Shown: piece after piece, positions 6,954 to 9,044 of the stretch
Position numbering within the stretch: the stretch's first letter is position 1
Layout of the letters: the number at the start of each line of letters is the position of its first letter
Program-made: the position numbers and the translations under genes
From: Bacteroidales bacterium
GTDB lineage: Bacteria; Bacteroidota; Bacteroidia; Bacteroidales; WCHB1-69
Assembly: GCA_031273515.1 (NCBI GenBank)
Contig: JAISRU010000196.1
Span: 1-9,044, forward strand
Length of the DNA stretch: 9,044 nt
Reading direction: 5' to 3'
The notes under the pieces: model-generated
Databases searched by the model: none
Seen by the model: the letters and a program-made list of their open reading frames with translations, nothing else
Told to the model about the DNA's origin: nothing

Positions 6954-8120
6954 AAGGTAGAGTATCCTCATCCTCATCCTGATTTGATATTTGAAGAAAT
7001 AGGAATAATTGTGAAATTGAATGGCAAATGGGGAAGCATTGACAAAACAGGAAAAGAAATCTTTCCGTATAAATCTATTTATGATACGGGACAGTTTTTC
7101 GAAGGACTTGCCTGTGTGAAATCGCGCGGAAAATACGGCTTTATTGACAGGACGGGAAAAAAAATCGTCCAGTACAAATATGATTATGCATCTATATTTT
7201 CCGAAGGACTTGCCTGTGTCGAAATGGATGACAAACGGGGATTTATCGACAAAACGGGTAACGAAATTATTCCGTTGAAATACGATGCGGCAGAGGATTT
7301 TTCCGAAGGACTTGCTTGTGTAGAAATAGATGATAAATACGGATTTATCGACAAAACAGGAAAAGAAATCATTCCGCGTAAATATGATGACGCATGGGAA
7401 TTTTCCAAAGGACTTGCTTGTGTACAATTGAATGGGAAATGGGGATATATTGACAAAACAGGAAAAGAAATCAGTCCAATTAAATATGACAGTATCGGGC
7501 ATTTTTCCGAAGGCATGGCTGCTGTAAAATTAAATCGTAAATGGGGTTTTATCGACAAGACGGGAAAAGAAATCATCCCGTGTAAATATGATTACACAAG
7601 GACGTTTTCCGAAGGACTTGTTGCTGTAATATTGGATCATAAATGGGGCTTTGTCGACAAGACAGGCAAGGAAATCATCCCGTATAAATATAATAATGCA
7701 GGAACGTTTTCCGAAGGACTTGCAAGTGTAAAATCGCGCGGGAAATGGGGCTTTATTGACAAGACGGATAAGAAAATCATCCCGTGTAAATATGATGAAA
7801 CATGGGAATTTTCCGAAGGAGTTGTTGCTGTAATATTGGATCATAAATGGGGCTTTATCGACAAGACAGGGCAAGAAATCATTCCGATAAAATATGATAA
7901 TGTTTGGAAATTTTCTGACGGTTTGTCGCTTGTTGCCTTGCGTGGACAGGCTTACTCGATTGATAGCAAATATGGATTTGTCGATAAAACAGGAAAAGAA
8001 GTTATTCCGCTTCAGTATGAGGAGGCTTATTTTTTCTCCGACGGTCTTGCACGAGTATGCTTGAATGGCAAATGGTTTTATATTGACAAAACAGGAAATT
8101 ATGTTATAGCTTCTCCGTTG
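6690..8120 (+). repeat. Array of about 13.5 coding WG repeats, 102-bp period
   Basis: The coding array has a basic period of 34 codons. Units 1-2 (FLKGLARVKL type) differ from units 4-13 (mostly FSEGLACV or FSEGLVAV type), with the stop-containing third unit at the junction. Bases 7619-7665 recur almost unchanged at 7823-7869, 204 bp or two units later, which points to a recent two-unit duplication. Unit 3 also holds a TCCTCA-type hexamer repeat at 6965-6983 encoding PHPHP and adding about 8 residues to the unit. Confidence 0.9.
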
Positions 8121-8714
8121 CGGACAACGACGATGGGCTCAACAAAGAAAAAGAAAGAGAAAAAGATAACGATAAGCCGAAATCTCTTATACGCAGGTAT
8201 GTTGTACTATATTGACAGAGTCAGTAAAGAGGATTGTAAATCTTTGATAGAAAGCTACAAAAAAAACAAAAAGTCGTATGTGGACTTCATTTGCGAGGAA
8301 AAGCTCAATGATCCGAAGATAAGTTTGGAAGAGGAGCTGGATTATCATAAAATTATTTTTGGGGAACAATTGGATGATAGTCCGCTTATTAAAATAAGTA
8401 TAGAGGATGAATTGACGATATTCATGGAGAGTTTAATGTCTGATTATGTCATGGTACTGTATACGCACAAGTCGCTTTTTAAGAAGACATTCAAGGATGA
8501 ATATGCGGATTATGTTACGAAAGATTTTGAACAGATGACAGAAAATATTTCATTTGATGAACTATTGGAATTTGTCAAAGAACTTCTTGACGAATTGTCG
8601 CATATCCCTGCATATTACAACAACTTCAATATAAACGTTTTCAACAGTGAGAACATATCTCAATTCATGATCAAAGAGAAAATGTATGAGTATCAATATA
8701 AAAAAGATGAATGA
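6984..8714 (+). CDS. WG-repeat protein, main part with unknown C-terminal domain
   Basis: This frame is in phase with the upstream 102-codon part; the only possible early start is a TTG at 6984, and the first ATG is at 7224, inside a repeat. It is therefore best seen as the continuation of the gene beginning at 6645 (about 690 codons in all). Residues 10-379 hold ten full WG-type repeats of 34 residues (GKWGFIDKTGKEIIP-KYD-FSEGLA-V) plus a final half unit. One repeat has a 7-residue insertion (RGQAYSI, around 7942-7962). A lysine-rich linker (STKKKKEKK, near residues 385-395) leads to about 180 residues that look helical and acidic, with EEELDYHKIIFGEQLDD and FDELLEFVKELLDEL; I do not recognise this domain. 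There are no membrane segments. The partner or ligand is unknown. It ends with TGA. Confidence 0.8.
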   Translation: MIFEEIGIIVKLNGKWGSIDKTGKEIFPYKSIYDTGQFFEGLACVKSRGKYGFIDRTGKKIVQYKYDYASIFSEGLACVEMDDKRGFIDKTGNEIIPLKYDAAEDFSEGLACVEIDDKYGFIDKTGKEIIPRKYDDAWEFSKGLACVQLNGKWGYIDKTGKEISPIKYDSIGHFSEGMAAVKLNRKWGFIDKTGKEIIPCKYDYTRTFSEGLVAVILDHKWGFVDKTGKEIIPYKYNNAGTFSEGLASVKSRGKWGFIDKTDKKIIPCKYDETWEFSEGVVAVILDHKWGFIDKTGQEIIPIKYDNVWKFSDGLSLVALRGQAYSIDSKYGFVDKTGKEVIPLQYEEAYFFSDGLARVCLNGKWFYIDKTGNYVIASPLRTTTMGSTKKKKEKKITISRNLLYAGMLYYIDRVSKEDCKSLIESYKKNKKSYVDFICEEKLNDPKISLEEELDYHKIIFGEQLDDSPLIKISIEDELTIFMESLMSDYVMVLYTHKSLFKKTFKDEYADYVTKDFEQMTENISFDELLEFVKELLDELSHIPAYYNNFNINVFNSENISQFMIKEKMYEYQYKKDE

Positions 8715-8794
8715 TTTCATAAAAGGATTGTCTTAGTGGACGAGTAGACAAGTGGACGAAAGCGCGAAGCGACGCTTTTGTATTGAACTTTCAT
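8715..8794. other. Spacer after the WG gene with short direct repeats and weak hairpin
   Basis: AGTGGACGA occurs at about 8735-8743 and again at 8751-8759. Then AAAGCG (8759-8764) can pair with CGCTTT (8773-8778), followed by a short T-rich stretch. This could be a weak terminator for the WG gene, but the stem is only 6 bp and the T-run is short. No gene is seen. Confidence 0.35.
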
Positions 8795-8944
8795 TTATCT
8801 GATTAACATGATTAACTATGATTATTTTCCCTCACCTCCTGCCCCTCTCCAAAGTTGGAGATGGGCAGATAAAAAATCTGTGTTCATCAGTTTAATCTGT
8901 GTCATCTAGCGCTAAAAATAATCACCCGCAGGTAATTCTCAATT
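8795..8944. repeat. Dispersed hairpin repeat, copy 3 (long form)
   Basis: The hairpin at 8839-8868 pairs CTGCCCCTCTCCAA with TTGGAGATGGGCAG (one mismatch in 14, 2-nt loop). The flanks repeat, in order, the words of copy 2: ATCTGATTA, ACATGATTA, CCTCACC, AAAAATCTGTGT, GTTTAAT, TGTCATCT, GCTAAAAATAA, CCGCAGG and AATTCTCAATT. The right edge overlaps the stop codon of the minus-strand gene that follows. Confidence 0.85.
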
Positions 8945-9044
8945 AACCACGGTAACGGATCCGTTTTTGATGAATGTCTTTGTCTCGGAAAGAGGAATGG
9001 CTGAAACAACCCAATAATAAACGCCATTACTGACCGGTTCTCCC
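8939..9044 (-). CDS. C-terminal fragment with probable T9SS type B sorting signal
   Basis: Only the last 34 codons of a minus-strand gene are in the window (frame read from base 9043), ending in TGA at 8941-8939. The peptide contains NGVYYWVVSAIPLSE, then KTFIKNGSVTVVN at the very end. This resembles the C-terminal domain of gliding-motility-type (CHU_C / type B) cargo of the type IX secretion system, in which a G-x-YYY strand is followed by a basic residue and a KGSVTV-like last strand. If so, the protein is secreted or surface-bound; the functional part lies outside the window. The call rests on a short match to the family pattern. The stop codon lies within the edge of the adjacent dispersed repeat. 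Confidence 0.65.
   Translation of the reverse strand, partial: GEPVSNGVYYWVVSAIPLSETKTFIKNGSVTVVN

Noticed and set aside
6891..7874. Long minus-strand open frames opposite the WG repeats (6891-7502, 7184-7576, 7530-7874)
   Set aside because: They mirror the 102-bp repeats, which by composition lack stops on the other strand. The plus-strand reading gives a coherent protein family and the minus reading does not.

Overview
The window looks like chromosomal DNA from an anaerobic member of the Bacteroidota, probably the order Bacteroidales. Four things point there: three intergenic matches to the Bacteroidota -7 promoter element (TAnnTTTG); start codons with A-rich upstream sequence and no clear Shine-Dalgarno; an oxygen-sensitive class III ribonucleotide reductase; and a C-terminal fragment resembling the type IX secretion (T9SS type B) sorting domain. 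The species cannot be named from the sequence alone.

Layout. Positions 1-232 (+) hold the end of a rhodanese-like protein. It is followed 27 bp later by a cysteine-rich Fe-S protein (260-952, +), probably in the same operon. A gene-free stretch (953-1377) is filled by a composite palindromic repeat bounded by 41-bp inverted arms. On the minus strand comes the nrdD-nrdG pair (4076-1378), which makes deoxyribonucleotides without oxygen, with a 4-bp ATGA overlap and a promoter at about 4232-4259. A second gene-free stretch (4077-4558) holds the nrdD leader and a long copy of a dispersed hairpin repeat. Next, also on the minus strand, is a sulfur operon: cysH (assimilatory APS reductase type, 6345-5638), then an outer-membrane porin of the OprO/OprP type (5587-4559). 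The region 6346-6644 carries divergent promoters for cysH and for a plus-strand WG-repeat gene.

The WG-repeat gene (6645-8714) has about 13 full units of 34 residues, a half unit, and an unrecognised helical C-terminal domain of about 197 residues. One in-frame TAA at 6951-6953 splits it into a 102-codon part and a long downstream part that has no ATG near its beginning. After it, 8715-8938 contains a third copy of the dispersed repeat, which runs into the 3' end of a minus-strand gene (9044-8939) encoding the T9SS-like C-terminus.

How the parts work together: sulfur handling is a plausible theme (rhodanese fragment, Fe-S protein, APS reductase, anion-type porin), but the left and right sulfur-related genes are separated by nrdDG and are not one operon. 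The most unusual signals are the stop-interrupted WG-repeat gene with a heptamer tandem repeat in its leader, and the family of intergenic palindromic repeats. I found no convincing new defence or mobile system, CRISPR array, rRNA or tRNA.
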